From Brachypodium distachyon (taxonomy: Eukaryota; Streptophyta; Magnoliopsida; Poales; Poaceae): 64,000 nt of DNA. The translations under genes and the position numbers were made by a program. Shown here in pieces: positions 11,940-29,166 of the stretch. The notes beneath the pieces were generated by a model that was not told where the DNA came from, ran no database searches, and saw only the letters and a program-made list of their open reading frames with translations. How positions within the stretch are numbered: position 1 is the stretch's first letter; the number at the start of each line of letters is the position of its first letter. The stretch lies in NCBI RefSeq assembly GCF_000005505.3, contig NC_016133.3:56075237-56139236 (forward strand). Reading direction: 5' to 3'.

Positions 11940-13659
11940 GGCGAAGCCGCGAGTGCAAGGGGCTTATCCGCTCGTTCGTGGCAGGCTCGGGGTTTTATCG
12001 GTTACTCTTTACGGCCATTTTCACGACGAGAAAAAAAACTTTTACCACCGTCAGGCTGAGCTACTGGGCCGATCCAAAAACTACAAAAAGATTACTTGCA
12101 CCGCAAAATGTAAGAATGTATGTAAAAGTTACTGTATCGATGTATTGTACTACTCTATCTAATACCGTAAAAAAGACAAAATAAGAAATACTTTCTCTGA
12201 TTCATATTAATTGTCGAAATATTGCATGTATCTAGACACTTTTTAAGCATACAAACATTCATATTTGGACAAATTCGAAACAATTAATATGGATCAGAGG
12301 TAGAACCTTCGGATTCTCTTTCTTGCACCATGTGCTCTTACATTTCATTAAAAGTAATTTAATTTTTTAGTGGTACATATATCTCAATCCAATTATGGGT
12401 GTAGACACGGAGATGCCCTCAGTTGTACACCATCTCTTTACTTATTATTACAAGTTGAAGTTTTTATAAGCAATAATACAGATTGAACTTTATTGTTGTA
12501 GGTTTTCCGTGGTTTGTTTGTGTACATGTGAGGCTTGTGGTTTACATTGTGTCTCGATATAACCGCGATAACATGTTCCGGCAAAAATACGTAAAAGACA
12601 AAACTATTTTGCCGTAAAGATCCAAATTCAGTTTGTGCATCAGAATCCAAAGAATGGAACGAAAGTACTCCAGTAGCTAACAGTAACAAACGTCCCCCAC
12701 CTCAACTCTTGCGCAATGCAACTAGTTAAAACACTGTGGGACTATCTTATGTTGTTCAAACCAAAAAATTGTGTGTTGTGCAGCCTATTTAAAGACAAAT
12801 CTAGTCATATCGATTTGATATTGTCTACGTGGCAAGTCTTTTTGTACTGAAGGTGAAACATCAAAATGTGTAAACCGGCACAAAATCTAAATCTACATAT
12901 ATGTTAAGAACCAAACGGAGTGGAATTTATATTAGGTATAGCTAATTATTATTATTTTAAAAAAATTGTTCAATATATTTTGTCTTTATTTTCATGATTT
13001 TCACGATATTTTGAACGCCGGTCTAGCTAAAATGCATGGAGTTTGCTAAATAGGTATGTCTCAATATTCTTTGAAGAAGTTTTATGAGTCTAGAGGGCTG
13101 CAACTCACTTCCTCACCCTCTTCTCTGCACCTTCAACTCTTCACATGAGACGTGGCGAGGTAGCCTACCACAACAACCTTCTACTAATTTCCAATATCCA
13201 TGTCACTCCAGCCTCCTCTCCTACCATCTCTTGTTAAAAAGTCATCTCTCCTTGCTAGTGGGGGTTGAGAGCGGTGAAAATGAACATCCTGTGCTAGACA
13301 CAGAGCCACATGACGATAGCAACATTGCACCTAGGCACATGCGAGTTGTGGAATGTGTTTTTTCCCCTTTTGGTCGCAAAAGATTTATGTTTGTGTCCAT
13401 GAATTTTTTTGTTTAAGGCCACGGTGCATCTTTGATCAGCTCATTTGCAACACATACCACGATGCCTACTCAAAACGTCAATGTGTCATATTTCCCATGA
13501 CCCAACAGTTGTTTACCCCATTATAGCCGTCTGTTGTTACATATTTCCCCGCGAGTTCATAAACAAGTTGATCTGACCCAGTGGGTCCGGAAGTGGTATT
13601 GCACGGCCCATACCCACTAGCCCACATACCCGACCATACCATGTGTGGTCCGTAGTTTC
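11940..13659. other. Intergenic: SET-gene promoter side and MITE-bearing gap
   Basis: This holds the upstream region of the SET-domain gene (minus strand) and AT-rich DNA with one clear Stowaway MITE (12191-12300). The small open frames here, such as the one at 13084-13416, show no family resemblance and look like chance. Confidence 0.45.
12191..12300. mobile_element. Stowaway-like MITE, 110 bp
   Basis: The ends are inverted: ctgattcatattaattgt on the left and its near-perfect complement on the right (acaattaatatggatcag). The element is flanked on both sides by TA (12189-12190 and 12301-12302), the target duplication of Tc1/mariner-type Stowaway elements. The core motif tatttggacaaattcgaaacaa is also usual in this grass family. 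Confidence 0.8.
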
Positions 13660-14209
13660 ATGTATATATATAGGAGAAACCCTAGAGTCCAGCCGTGCTC
13701 ACTAGTTCCTCCCACCCCGCCGCACCCCCCACCCTGAGGCCGCAATTTCCCCCATCTTCCAAACCCTAGCCTCTCATTCCGCCGGTCATCAACCTTTCCC
13801 CTCCGCCCTCTAGCCTCTCCTGTCCCCTACTTCATTTGTCGTCTCAATGTCTCGGTGCGATGTCGCGACCAACGGCTGCGCCGGTGCATCCAAGCGGCAT
13901 GGAGATGTACTCCGACGAGACGACCTATATCTGCCCCGCAGGCGAGGAGCATAAGGAGGAGAACAGAGAACTTGATGTCCCGTAGGCGAGGAGCACAAGG
14001 AGGAGAACAGAGAACTTGATGTTGATGTTGACATGGGTAGAGGACCTGTGCTGCAGGCCGATGGCAACGTGCACGAGGTGGGGCTGGTTCTCCGGCACCC
14101 TTCGATATTTCCACCATCTGCCTTCGACCTGCTCAAGTGCTCCTCCTTCTGCTCCTCGCTTATGATGCAGATACAGATCAAGATCGACCCGTTGGAGGCA
14201 GATGGATGA
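13660..14209 (+). pseudogene. Small gene of unknown family with promoter, frame broken by a 44-bp tandem duplication
   Basis: A TATA box (tatatata, 13663-13672) is followed by two telo-boxes (AAACCCTAG at 13677-13685 and 13761-13769), a C/T-rich leader and ATG at 13860. The frame runs to TAG 13981-13983. Within it a block beginning at 13940 (ggcgaggagca...) is repeated from 13984 almost unchanged. The 44-base spacing is not a multiple of three, so the duplication puts the rest of the coding region in another frame. That second frame continues with coding-like sequence to TGA about 14207-14209. I do not recognise the protein. Alternatives are a spliced transcript that skips the duplication, or an untranslated RNA with a gene-like promoter. 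Confidence 0.45.
13940..14027. repeat. 44-bp tandem duplication, two copies
   Basis: Copies start at 13940 and 13984. They share ggcgaggagc and aaggaggagaacagagaac with only a few changes, so the event is fairly recent. Confidence 0.9.
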
Positions 14210-14831
14210 GACCGATGGCCCGTGGGTCATGCATACCCGAGCCGTGGTGCCAGGTGTGGATATTTTTCCTCTAATATACTCTAGCGTTGTTATGTTGGAA
14301 ATTTTCTGGAACTTGCTATTTAAGTCGTAGATCTAGGATTTTGCAAATGCCCATTTACACATATGTAAGCTTAAAGTAGCCTAAGACTGACCAGCTTTGA
14401 AGATTAGCACTACATCTGCCACATTTGTTCATTTAACAAAAACTAATCAGACCGTCGTTCTCGAAACGAAACAAATCACCTCCACTCAAACATACGGCGT
14501 GCTCCACTCGAACATTAAAAAAACCGCCCTGACCCAGAAAAGAAAGAACAAGACGGTACTCCAGCTGTGTAGCTGATCGCTACGGCGCTGCTTGTCAAGG
14601 GGTCCCACAGATTAAAACCAAACCTCGCTGACAAGATGGGCCTACACATACACCCAACGGGGCCAGACTTTTCCCCTCCCGCAAGAACATCTCCACACGA
14701 TAAAACCCGAGATGCTTTCCATTTTTCCCAAACTCTCCAAGCAATTTCCATTTCCGCCGCTCCTCCCTCCCCAGTACGCACCAAGCAGCCGGCGAGTACT
14801 CCTGCAGCATCGCCTCCTCCCTGTCCTCCTC
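14210..14831. other. Promoter and 5' leader of the Apd1-like gene
   Basis: No separate gene is seen. A TATA-like element (gataaaaccc) lies at about 14698-14707. With a start some 30 bases downstream, the 5' UTR would run from about 14730 to 14831. An in-frame ATG at 14712 would then lie upstream of the start site. Confidence 0.45.
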
Positions 14832-17800
14832 ATGGCTGACCCGTCCAACTCCTCCCCCACGGTGGCTGCCACCGGCGACTCCCTCCTCGCGCCGGCCGCG
14901 GACGCGCCGGATGCGGTCCTCCCCGTCGCGGCCCCCGATCTAGACAAGGAGTTCGGCTTCCAGCGCCCGGAGCTCGGGAAGGAGAAGCTGGCCGGGACCG
15001 TGGGCTTCCACGAGCGCCACGTCTTCCTCTGCTTCAAGGGCCCCGAGGAGTGGCCGTCCCATGTCGAGGCCACCCAGTCCGACAGCCTCCCAGGCCTCCT
15101 CGCCGCCGCTCTCAAGGCCCGCAAGCCCAACTTGAAGAAGAGCGTGAGCATCTCTTCCGCCTCCTCCCCCCCCCCCCCCCTTCTCTTCGGCTTGTTGATT
15201 GGTTGATTTGGCGTTCTGATGTAGTATTGGTATGCTTCCCTGCTTCTAGTGTTGTAGTGTCTTATTTTGCTTTGGTTAGTCGAAGTGCGAGTGGGAACTG
15301 CTTGCTGGTGTCTCTGATCTCAGGATTTAGCTGGTGAATAGTTTTCGATTAGATTGAGTTGATATGTGATGGTGTGCGATTTGTTCGTGCAGGAGATCGC
15401 GGCTTAGTTCCGAACTGCTTTATGCCAGTTATTGTTTCTGATTTGTCCAGTAGAAGCTCGATTATTAGCGTAAGCCGTGGTGTCGATATGGTCTACTGTT
15501 TCATGCCAGTCAGTTATGTTTGCTGGTTGATATCCGTACACTTCCAATTTTCACATTCTGTTTTGGTCCATGTTTCACTGAATATCTGATCGCCTGGTGC
15601 TGTCCTTTGAGGTTATAGTTGTTTCAATTGGACGTGTAAATTGTGCTTTGGGAATTTGGATGTCTCAGGAATCCACGAGTCTAGTTTTCGTGGTGATTTG
15701 GTGTATATGTTTCGGATGTGTTTGTTATGGATTGGTTAATTGGATCCTTGCCTAGAATTTTTTGACTCGCTCCATCCCTTTTTCTGAATTCTCGTTGCTT
15801 TCATATTGGATTTTCTTCACGAATTTGTGTATCCAACTCCATTTCTATTAAAACTTGTAGGTTCCTTGACTCGCTTTAACAGATTCATATTGTTTTCAGG
15901 TCCATCTGGATCTTATTACTTATGTTGTTTAAATCCACGTGCTGTACTTCTGAATTGTCTGCTTATATTCCAAATATCCTGTGACTCTTATCTTCGAGGA
16001 CCTACATTTATTCGTTCACAATATGAATGGGCATTGTATTTTAGATCCAAGTTAGGCTGTATTTGTTACTGGTTAGATGGTTTTTCATAATTTGATTATT
16101 GCATCATTTGCTATGTCGCCTGCTTAAGAATCTATGTTGGTTAGAGTTCGTTATGCACCTTTGAATTCGTATGATTGTCTGTGTGGTCAATGTTTCTCTT
16201 CCCCTAGGAGCTTACTCTTCAACATAGTGCAACAAGATAATATGGATGAAGTTGATATGATACATGGAGTTGATGTCAATGGGCATTGATCATGTGATAT
16301 ATGAAATCAATGTTAAAAGGAAAGGCAAAAGTATATGATCTAGGAATCTAGGGCGATATTATTCAGTACTATTATGAACTTCTCTAAGCTAGATTCTGCC
16401 ATATGCTATGTCCATATTTTCATAACTTCACTCCTAAGAAGGTTCCAAGTTATGTATGTATTCTTTGGTTGGTGTTACCTTTTTTTCTAGAGTATTTTGG
16501 AAGTTCCCTATTTTTTTTGTTTATTCTGAGTCCATTTTCGTGTCCTTCGGATTAGCTTTGAGATATGTGTGTGTGGGCACGTGTACCCTATAATTAGATT
16601 AATGGAGAAGAATTTCCATATTTAAATATAATTTTAATGCTAATCAGTGGTCTATTTTATTTTTCTCAGACCAAACTGACCATCTGTGAAGGAGAAGAAG
16701 GCACCGAATCAACTCTTGGAGACGTCTTGATCTTTCCTGATATGATCAGATATAGGTACCTGCAAGCCTGTAGGCAAATAAACATAGAGTCTTTCCCTTT
16801 CTGCTTTGAATAGTCAAATACATAAGTGAATTGATTGTTTTCCTTAATACGTGATATAATGTTTGCAGAGGGCTGACCCACTCTGATGTCGACAACTTTG
16901 TTGAAGAAGTACTCGTGAAAGATGTTGAATGGGGTCCTGGATCTCCTGAGGCTATAAAAGGTTCCTATGTTTTTGTGTGCTGTCATGGAAGCAGGGATAA
17001 AAGGTGTGGTGTTTGTGGACCAGTTTTGATTAAAAGGTTCAAGGAAGATATAGAAGGACAAGGTCTTGATGGTCAGGTGGCTGTTAGTGCATGCTCGCAT
17101 GTCGGAGGCCATAAGTATGCAGGAAATGTCATCATATTCAGTTCAGATGCCAAGGGAGAAGTGACTGGTCACTGGTAAGAATCAGGCACTATAATAAAAT
17201 TCTAATTCTTATGCACCAGTTAACTTAATACCTTCTTGTGGACCTCTCAATTTTAATTTCTTTTGTAATTCCAGGTATGGTTATGTTGCTCCTGATGATG
17301 TGCCAGTGTTGCTGAATAAGCATATTGGACAGGGAGAGATCGTAGATCATCTATGGAGGTATGCTTCCTTCTCTAATTGTTCCATGTGTTGATTTTGACT
17401 GAAGAAGTTATTTAGTTGTACCTGTCATTTGTATCCATGTTGCGTAGTGTCACTGAGGACAATTGACATTTTCAATTCTGCATCTTTTTTTCTATTGCTA
17501 CTGTATCTGGGCACTGACATGCTTATGCAAACGTATGTTGTAGATTCTATAATTAAATAGTCTGATAACACCATAAAATCTGGATGGTGCATGTTCTAGT
17601 TTTAATTGTACGTGCACTGTTAATCTTGGTCAAATGATTTGGTTACTACAAGTACAAGTACCGTTCAACTGTTCATAACCGTTGGTAAACTTTGATATAT
17701 CTTGTGTTAACTCCTTATCTTTCCATTTTATCTTAGTTCAGGAATATGTGGTGGAGGAAATTGATGTCAGTTTAACTGAAATAACTATGATTTATTTTTC

Positions 17801-18489
17801 ATGAATTGTATTGAAACCCTTAATTGTTTGAATTATTCTGCTCCTGTGAGGCCATTGGTGCTGCATTTGCAAATGTCCTCATTTGTATACTCCTTTTGCA
17901 ATGGCTTTAGAAATTTAAGAATCGCCTTTCTGTGGTTAATGTTGTATAAAACACTGATATGTCTTTCATGTCCAATGATCATTTGGCTTGTTTTTGTTCA
18001 TTCATAGCTGAGTACCTCTCTTTAAACTGGGTTCTTACATGTGCTATCCTGTCGTGCAGGGGTCAGTTGGGTTTGTCTGAAGAACAGCAGAAGGAAGCTC
18101 TGGAGCTTAGGCACATGACTAATGGCGTGACTGAGGAAGAATCACGTGCCAAAGAGTCCCCTGAAGCAAATGGAACTGCCGGTGCTGCCTGCAACCCTGC
18201 AGCTGGAGTTGGATGCTGCCAGGGCAACGGAAGCTTTACCTGCTGCCAAAGTGATGTTCCAGAGGAAAAACAGGACAAAGGCATTCCAGATGAGCAGAAC
18301 CACAAGAGCGCTAAGGCAGAGAATGACAAAGAAAGCGTTGCCGGAAGCAAGAAGGGGCACATGAAGATTTGCCAGATGCCGAGCTGGTTGGAGACCTGGG
18401 AGAGGGCTGACACCTATGCCACTCTTGGCGTTGTTGCAGCAGCTGCATCGGTGTTCATCGCTTTCAGGTTCTACAAGAGCATGAACTGA
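14832..18489 (+). CDS. Sucrase/ferredoxin-like (Apd1/AIM32-type) protein, 405 aa
   Basis: Five exons: 14832-15143, 16670-16755, 16869-17174, 17275-17358 and 18060-18489. They give 405 residues. The core is the thioredoxin-like ferredoxin fold of the sucrase/ferredoxin-like family, with C-C-H-G-x-R-D-K-R-C-G-x-C-G (170-183) and a second signature S-H-x-G-G-H-K-Y-A-G-N (209-219). In Apd1 relatives the Cys and His of these motifs bind a [2Fe-2S] cluster with two His ligands. After the domain come a Cys-rich segment (five Cys between 307 and 325), a charged linker, and a single hydrophobic helix near the C-terminus (TLGVVAAAASVFIAFRFY) ending KSMN, like a tail anchor. The old name 'sucrase' has no catalytic basis here. 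Role by family: redox or iron-sulphur protein, perhaps in oxidant or metal tolerance. Intron 1 (1.5 kb) begins with a C14 run at 15167-15180. An in-frame ATG at 14712 would add 40 residues. Confidence 0.9.
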
Positions 18490-19735
18490 AGTCCACCAAG
18501 GAATCCTTAAAACAAGACCAGGTTTTGTGCACCAAGGACAGTCTACCTTTGTAAAACAGTCTGATTTGAGAATAATACAGCACCTGTGCATAGTAATGCA
18601 ATGGTTAGAACTTTAAAAGTAGCTGATCTGGAGACGACGATGAAAATCTGTTATGCTTAATGTGCTCGTTGAAACTCCTGAGTTCGTGGTTTTCCATGCC
18701 TTGGATGTTTGTATCCGTTTGTAAGGCGATGACCCTGGTGTTCTGCATGACGATGTTATGCTTGTTTGGTTGGAATTGGGATGGTCTGGAGCATGTGGCG
18801 TTTAAAGAAATTGTGCATCTCTGGTATGTGCATATTGCAAGCACAAATTCCTTTGGGATGAGAAGCTTGTTTTCTCCTAAATAGTAGTAGTATGTGATAT
18901 CGCTCTTAGGATTGTCGTAAGTTGGATTTGCCTATTCTTGATTGTTGTTTCGACAGATTTAGGTTGTTTCGACTGTGTAATGTTCTTTCTGCGGTTAGTA
19001 TGCGAGGAGTAACCATACCATGGGAAAGGTGTAAAAAAAAAAACTTTACCAGTGGAAAATAGTCAGAAACATGCAATGCCACGAAGCCAGTTAGCCAGTG
19101 CATTATCATCTTTTTTCTAGCAAATTGTCTCGTAAAAACTATACGCAGTAATTTATGTGCCTGTTCAACAAGCAAATTTTTCTTTTTTCCAATCGTCTCG
19201 TAAAAATATGCGCAGTAATTCTACGCCCCTATTCAAATGACAACACGCAATTTTTCACGGAGTAGCTCTACTCTTATGAGCGGTAGTTGCTGCCAAAATT
19301 CTGTTCACAAGATGACGGTCGAGATGCAACGAGACATCACACAAACATGACTAATCTTCACTCGTATAAATAGTCAATTGGTGGGTGATGTTATAAAAGT
19401 AAGTCAACTGGTGGGTAGTCCGTCACGTTTAAGCTCCTCCTGTAAGAACTATTCGTCTTCTTACGCAACGGTGATGTCTGTTCGCCAAGCAAATGCCATT
19501 AATATGCAATACTGGTCTTCTCCGTAGCAACAGCAGGTCAAACATTAAACAGGAACAGAAACCAAATAATACAATAATCAGATTACACAATCGCTTCCCG
19601 CGTGCAACAAAATTTTGCTTCATCAAACTCGCTAAGGAGGCCAAAATTGAGTGTGGTGTCGTTCGTTTTACATTCTGAACATGGATATCAATGGATTTTC
19701 TCTAAGGCTAGTTGGATTCCTTGAAACCATAATTT
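18490..19735. other. Convergent 3' ends of Apd1-like and NOP2
   Basis: No gene is seen. The first 400 bases are probably 3' UTR of the Apd1-like gene. A partial tandem duplication lies at about 19111-19240: two units share gtctcgtaaaaa and cgcagtaatt. A further small repeat (agtcaaytggtgggt) lies at 19370-19416. Confidence 0.5.
19111..19240. repeat. Diverged tandem duplication, unit about 65 bp
   Basis: Two copies contain tttttc, gtctcgtaaaaa, the variable centre, cgcagtaattt and cctattcaa in the same order. They lie downstream of the Apd1-like gene with no coding content. Confidence 0.6.
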
Positions 19736-25035
<5,300 letters not shown>

Positions 25036-25095
25036 GGGTGTCGGTGTAAGGGACAGGGGGTGGCTGGGTAACGGGGAAGAGGAGAGCGGAGAGTA

Positions 25096-25197
25096 GAACC
25101 CTAAAACCCTAGAAGGGGGAGAAGAGCCGCTCGTTTTAACACTGGGCCTGGGCGGCTGGGCGTTGCGGGACCTGGCGACTAGGCTTTCGGATGGGCC
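25096..25197 (-). promoter_or_regulatory. NOP2 promoter: telo-boxes and site II elements
   Basis: Just upstream of the NOP2 start are AACCCTAA (25096-25103) and AAACCCTAG (25103-25111), forms of the telo-box. TGGGCC site II elements follow at 25143-25148 and 25192-25197. In plants this pairing marks promoters of ribosomal protein and ribosome-biogenesis genes, bound by Myb-type and TCP factors. Confidence 0.7.
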
Positions 25198-26445
25198 TGG
25201 CCCCCATGGTTCCACCGAAAATGGCAGGTTCGAGGCAAGTTGAATTTCCACCCCTAAACTTCTACTCGTATTTTATCTGATTTACACCTTGAGATCTGTA
25301 AGATATGATGAATTACATCTAAATTGTTTCAGCCCACATGTGGCCGATCTGAGAAGTTTTAAAAAGCTAAATTAGGATTCATTGGCCAATTTTTTTGACA
25401 TGGTGAGGTAGACAGGTGGTGGGCTCAAGTTTTGATCCCTTCTCTTTGAACATATTTGTCTTCCTCCTTCTCTCCTCCCCATCACCGATCGTGCCTTGCC
25501 ATTTCATGTCGGCTGTCGCTGCAGCTAGAAGCTTCTAATCGTTTAGGACAATCTCTTCGTCTTGAACCATCTAGCCGAAGTAATAAAACTCGCGAGGACC
25601 TATATCGACACCACGGCAATCATATTCCCCGACTCTCGTAACGAGCCGCCTACAAGTCATCCATTTCTTGAGTCTTTACGGATCCCTTGGCCTTCTATGT
25701 CCATCCTCCACAACACCGCAAGGCTCCGGAGGTTGCTCTAAGTTCCCACGCACCATCATTTACACTGACACAACGCTACGCCACGTCATGGCAGACGGCT
25801 CCAAACTAGGTCAAAAAAAGTGTTAGCCCCGAGCAGAGACAGAAGAATGTAACGACGTTCGTGGATCTGGAGCCACCATTGTTCAACCACGGCGGCATGC
25901 GTGACGACCTCGTCATTGTGCTCCGGAAAACGTTCCATACCGGTGGAGTCGGGTTGATCTCCCGAACCCACCGCATCGCCACGTCATCTGGTAAAAAAAG
26001 GCAACAATCGTAATCATTGTCTTGAAACCACCAGCGTCTTGGTGGTGTAAATGTGTAATCCGCCGGAGACATGCGTTTGTCATCTGGGGTACAAAATGAA
26101 CTTGTTTCACCGAGTTCCGGTAGCGTTTCACGCTTTCACCTCCCTGACGGGCAGCCCACGCACGCAGGTCGGTGAGATGGTGATCGCATTATTCGCGTTT
26201 GTGTGGGCGCGCTGAAGACTTTCCTTCTAAAACCGCAAGTTTTAATTTCTCTATGTACAAAATGGATTCAGTCCAGTCGATGGACCACGAGTTTACATTA
26301 CAAAACCGACCAAAATTACCCCAAACACAAAAACTATCCGATCGATCCACAGTACACAAACTACAATCCACCGCCTTCGGTCGATCTCCGTCCATCCGTC
26401 GCGGAAGCAAATCATCGGCCGGGACGCGGCGGGCTCGTACGTTAC
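25198..26445. other. Intergenic between NOP2 and the transporter
   Basis: Beyond the NOP2 promoter I see no gene. The open frames near 25800-26130 have no recognisable family. The last 200 bases or so should be the transporter 3' UTR. Confidence 0.4.
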
Positions 26446-29166
26446 TCACACGGAGTCCTCGTAGTCCGAGTTGCCCCCCTCCCCGGCGACGCCGCTGCCG
26501 GGCTTGCCGGCCAGGAACGAGTTGGTTCTCGAGGGCGGCTTCTTGCCGGCGGCCGCGGACTCCTTGAGGCCCAGGTAGGTGTAGAAGGACATGCCGCCGA
26601 GCGCGACGACGGCGCCGCAGATGCTGGTGATCCCGGGGTCCGAGCTGAAGATGAGGTAGCCGGAGAGCATTATCACGATGGTCTTGAACTGGCCCAGCAC
26701 CACGTGCGACAGGGCGGACGTCGCGCTGCATATGCCACCACCAAATTTGGCACGGGGTTAGCTACTTCTTCAGATGCTAGAGACCTTACAAGGATAAACT
26801 TTGAGAAATGTCCAAGTCACAAATATTTGCTAGACCCATATCTGTTTTGGATAAACTAAGGAAACATGGTTATGTGAGGTGTTGTAGTATCTCACCCAAG
26901 TGCCAAAGCGCCAGACCACTGGAGAAGGAAGCCAAATAAAGCAGAGATGATAATAGCACAGCTGTTTCTGAAATTCCAGTTGAACAACAGCAAGCCCGGT
27001 GGATCCAGCAAAGGCATCAATGCCAGTAAGAAAAATATGGTAACGGGGGTTGTCTTCCACATTAGCCTGGTCAAGTAATTCATGTTAGCAGAAAAAACAA
27101 TGGAACATTACGCCTTTTGTGTGTCGAAAAGCAGAACTTAGAACTTACGCAAGGGCGGTCCAATGTCCGCTCTGTTGAAGATTTGACCACAGGATTTTGT
27201 TTACTGCACTAGGGACAATCCAGGCCAATGCTACACAAGCACCGAAGAAGTTGAACTCTAGATCTGTAACAGTGGCCACAGCCACTCCAAATGACACAGT
27301 TGCCAGAGTGATAACCTGTCGTATGGAAGCAAAATCACAAAAACTGAATAAAGTTTACAGTATAATTATGTGTTTTGCACTCCCAAAGGCAAACATTCAC
27401 ACTGACAGTGTGAGTAGCAGTCTGGTAGAACGAGAACAAAGCATGTATGCTGAACGACTGGAGAGTTGAATTTAAGTCTGAAGAAATGTGACAACATTTG
27501 TGTCCAAAGTACAGGAACAGCATGAGAAGCACATCATAACAGAGGAAATCAACCTACCTTCTGAAATGAAACCTTCTTCTGGAAAAGCATAAACTCCGCG
27601 GCGACAATTGTTGGAGTCACGGCAATCTTAGCCATTTGGTAGAAACCTACACTGAATACCAAAGATACTGAGGACACATGAAGCAACATATTACTACAGA
27701 CATCATGATATCTAAACAGGATCCGGTTTACCTATTATGTTTCAAGCTCACATTAGCAAGCCCAGTGGAGAGAGACATGACGGCGCCCAAAGCAAACAGG
27801 GATGAGAAAGGCGTGGATTTCGAAGGAGGCGCAACCGGCAACAAGGACAGCGCCTTGAGGATCGCCATCAGGACCAGCGCAACGGCGTAGTGGATCAACG
27901 ATAGCGCGATCGGGAACTTGAATCCAACACTCCCCATCACCTACAAGACAACATAGATCCTTCTGTAAAGGCGGCATATATGTAGATACAAGTAGTGAGA
28001 TCGAATTGGAGAATTATCTCAAGCAGAAGAACACACACAAGTGTGTTACCATTTTATTGGCCACGATGATCCCAACAGCGACGGCGAAGTTGAATGTGAG
28101 CGCGACGGGTGGGCCGCAGAACCGCTGCTGCTGGCGCTTGGCCCCTTCGGAGCTATGCATCTCGTTGTACAGGGAGCTTCGCAGCTCCTCCAGCGCCCGA
28201 CCTGTACTACGTAGGACCCACAGCAAGTCAGCGGCTGAATTAATCCTGAAGAAAAATAAAACTTCTTCTTCTTCTTCTTGATCACTGGTGAGTTTGTGCA
28301 TTAATTTTCCACCCTGTGCACGTCCATGGGGTTTGGACCTTCAAATAGGGGTTTTGTAGCGAGCGAGATGGGCTGCAGCAGAAGCATGGGAACGAATGGA
28401 CTGGGACGCCATGCCAGACATGGACCGTATTTTTGTTCGTCAGTGTAGGTCATGCACTGGGACGTTACGAATCTTCCTAATCGTGTTGATGCAGAACTCG
28501 CCCCATGGTAACAAACATACGAAGATAAAGCTTCATCACCGGTGAAGATGAAGAAGTGCTTATCCGCAAAAAAAAAAAGAAAGATGAAGAAGTGCCGATC
28601 CGAAACAAGGGGAAAAAACGTCACACTTTGTTGACTGGCCCCGGAACCCAGCGACAGAAAAGAATCCAAACGGTACATGTCGAGCCGAGCAGAACAACAA
28701 AGCCAAACAAGAGCTTTGCCGTTCGCGAGGAAATGGTCACCAACAAACCACGAAAAGGGGCCAGCTTTCGTGCCGTTCCCCGCGCACCAAAATCCGCCAC
28801 AAAGCCGTGCAGTATAACAAAAAAAAATCGTAACCGCAAATGCGAGAAGGCCGGAGCAGTTGTTTATTTTTTTTGCGAAAAAGCCGCGGCGCCAAACTGG
28901 TCTAGAAAATCTCTTGGATTCTGGAGAGCAAAATGCAATCAAAACTGCAAGTAATCAACCATGCATATCATCAAAAGGCAGGAATTGACCGGGCGAAGTG
29001 AAGAAGAAGAAGTTAGAAGTTAGAACGAACCGGTCTCGCCGGCGTCGCTGTCCTTGCGCTTGATGAAGCGCCGGCCGCCGCCGGCGAGGACGGCCTCCCA
29101 GACGCCCATTGCCGTCACGGCGGCCACCTCCGAGGCGTCCACCCGCCACCACCGCAGCTTCATCAT
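26446..29166 (-). CDS. Nucleotide-sugar / triose-phosphate-type transporter (DMT superfamily), 402 aa
   Basis: Seven exons: 29166-29031, 28201-28050, 27940-27732, 27651-27558, 27315-27149, 27066-26896 and 26725-26446. They give 402 residues. About nine or ten hydrophobic helices begin near residue 72 (PPVALTFNFAVAVGIIVANK). The pattern N-S-V-G-F-Y-Q-M-A-K-I, a later T-V-T-D-L-E and G-A-T-S-A-L-S-H-V-V-L-G-Q-F-K-T are typical of plant nucleotide-sugar transporters of the TPT/NST clade. The substrate cannot be read from sequence; UDP-sugars are likely, with a Golgi site. A hydrophilic N-terminal region of about 70 residues with basic pairs, and a C-terminal tail ending GGNSDYEDSV, face the cytosol by topology. 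The gene starts with two Met codons. Intron 1 (28202-29030) is A-rich and holds only chance frames. A CTT run lies in it at 28262-28279. Confidence 0.87.

Noticed and set aside
13084..13416. 110-codon plus-strand frame
   Set aside because: No family and no promoter; it ends in an AT-rich stretch.
25786..26131. Overlapping minus-strand frames near 26 kb
   Set aside because: Three frames overlap, none with a known domain or start context.
28301..28942. 213-codon minus-strand frame
   Set aside because: It falls in intron 1 of the transporter, overlaps frames on the other strand and has no family.
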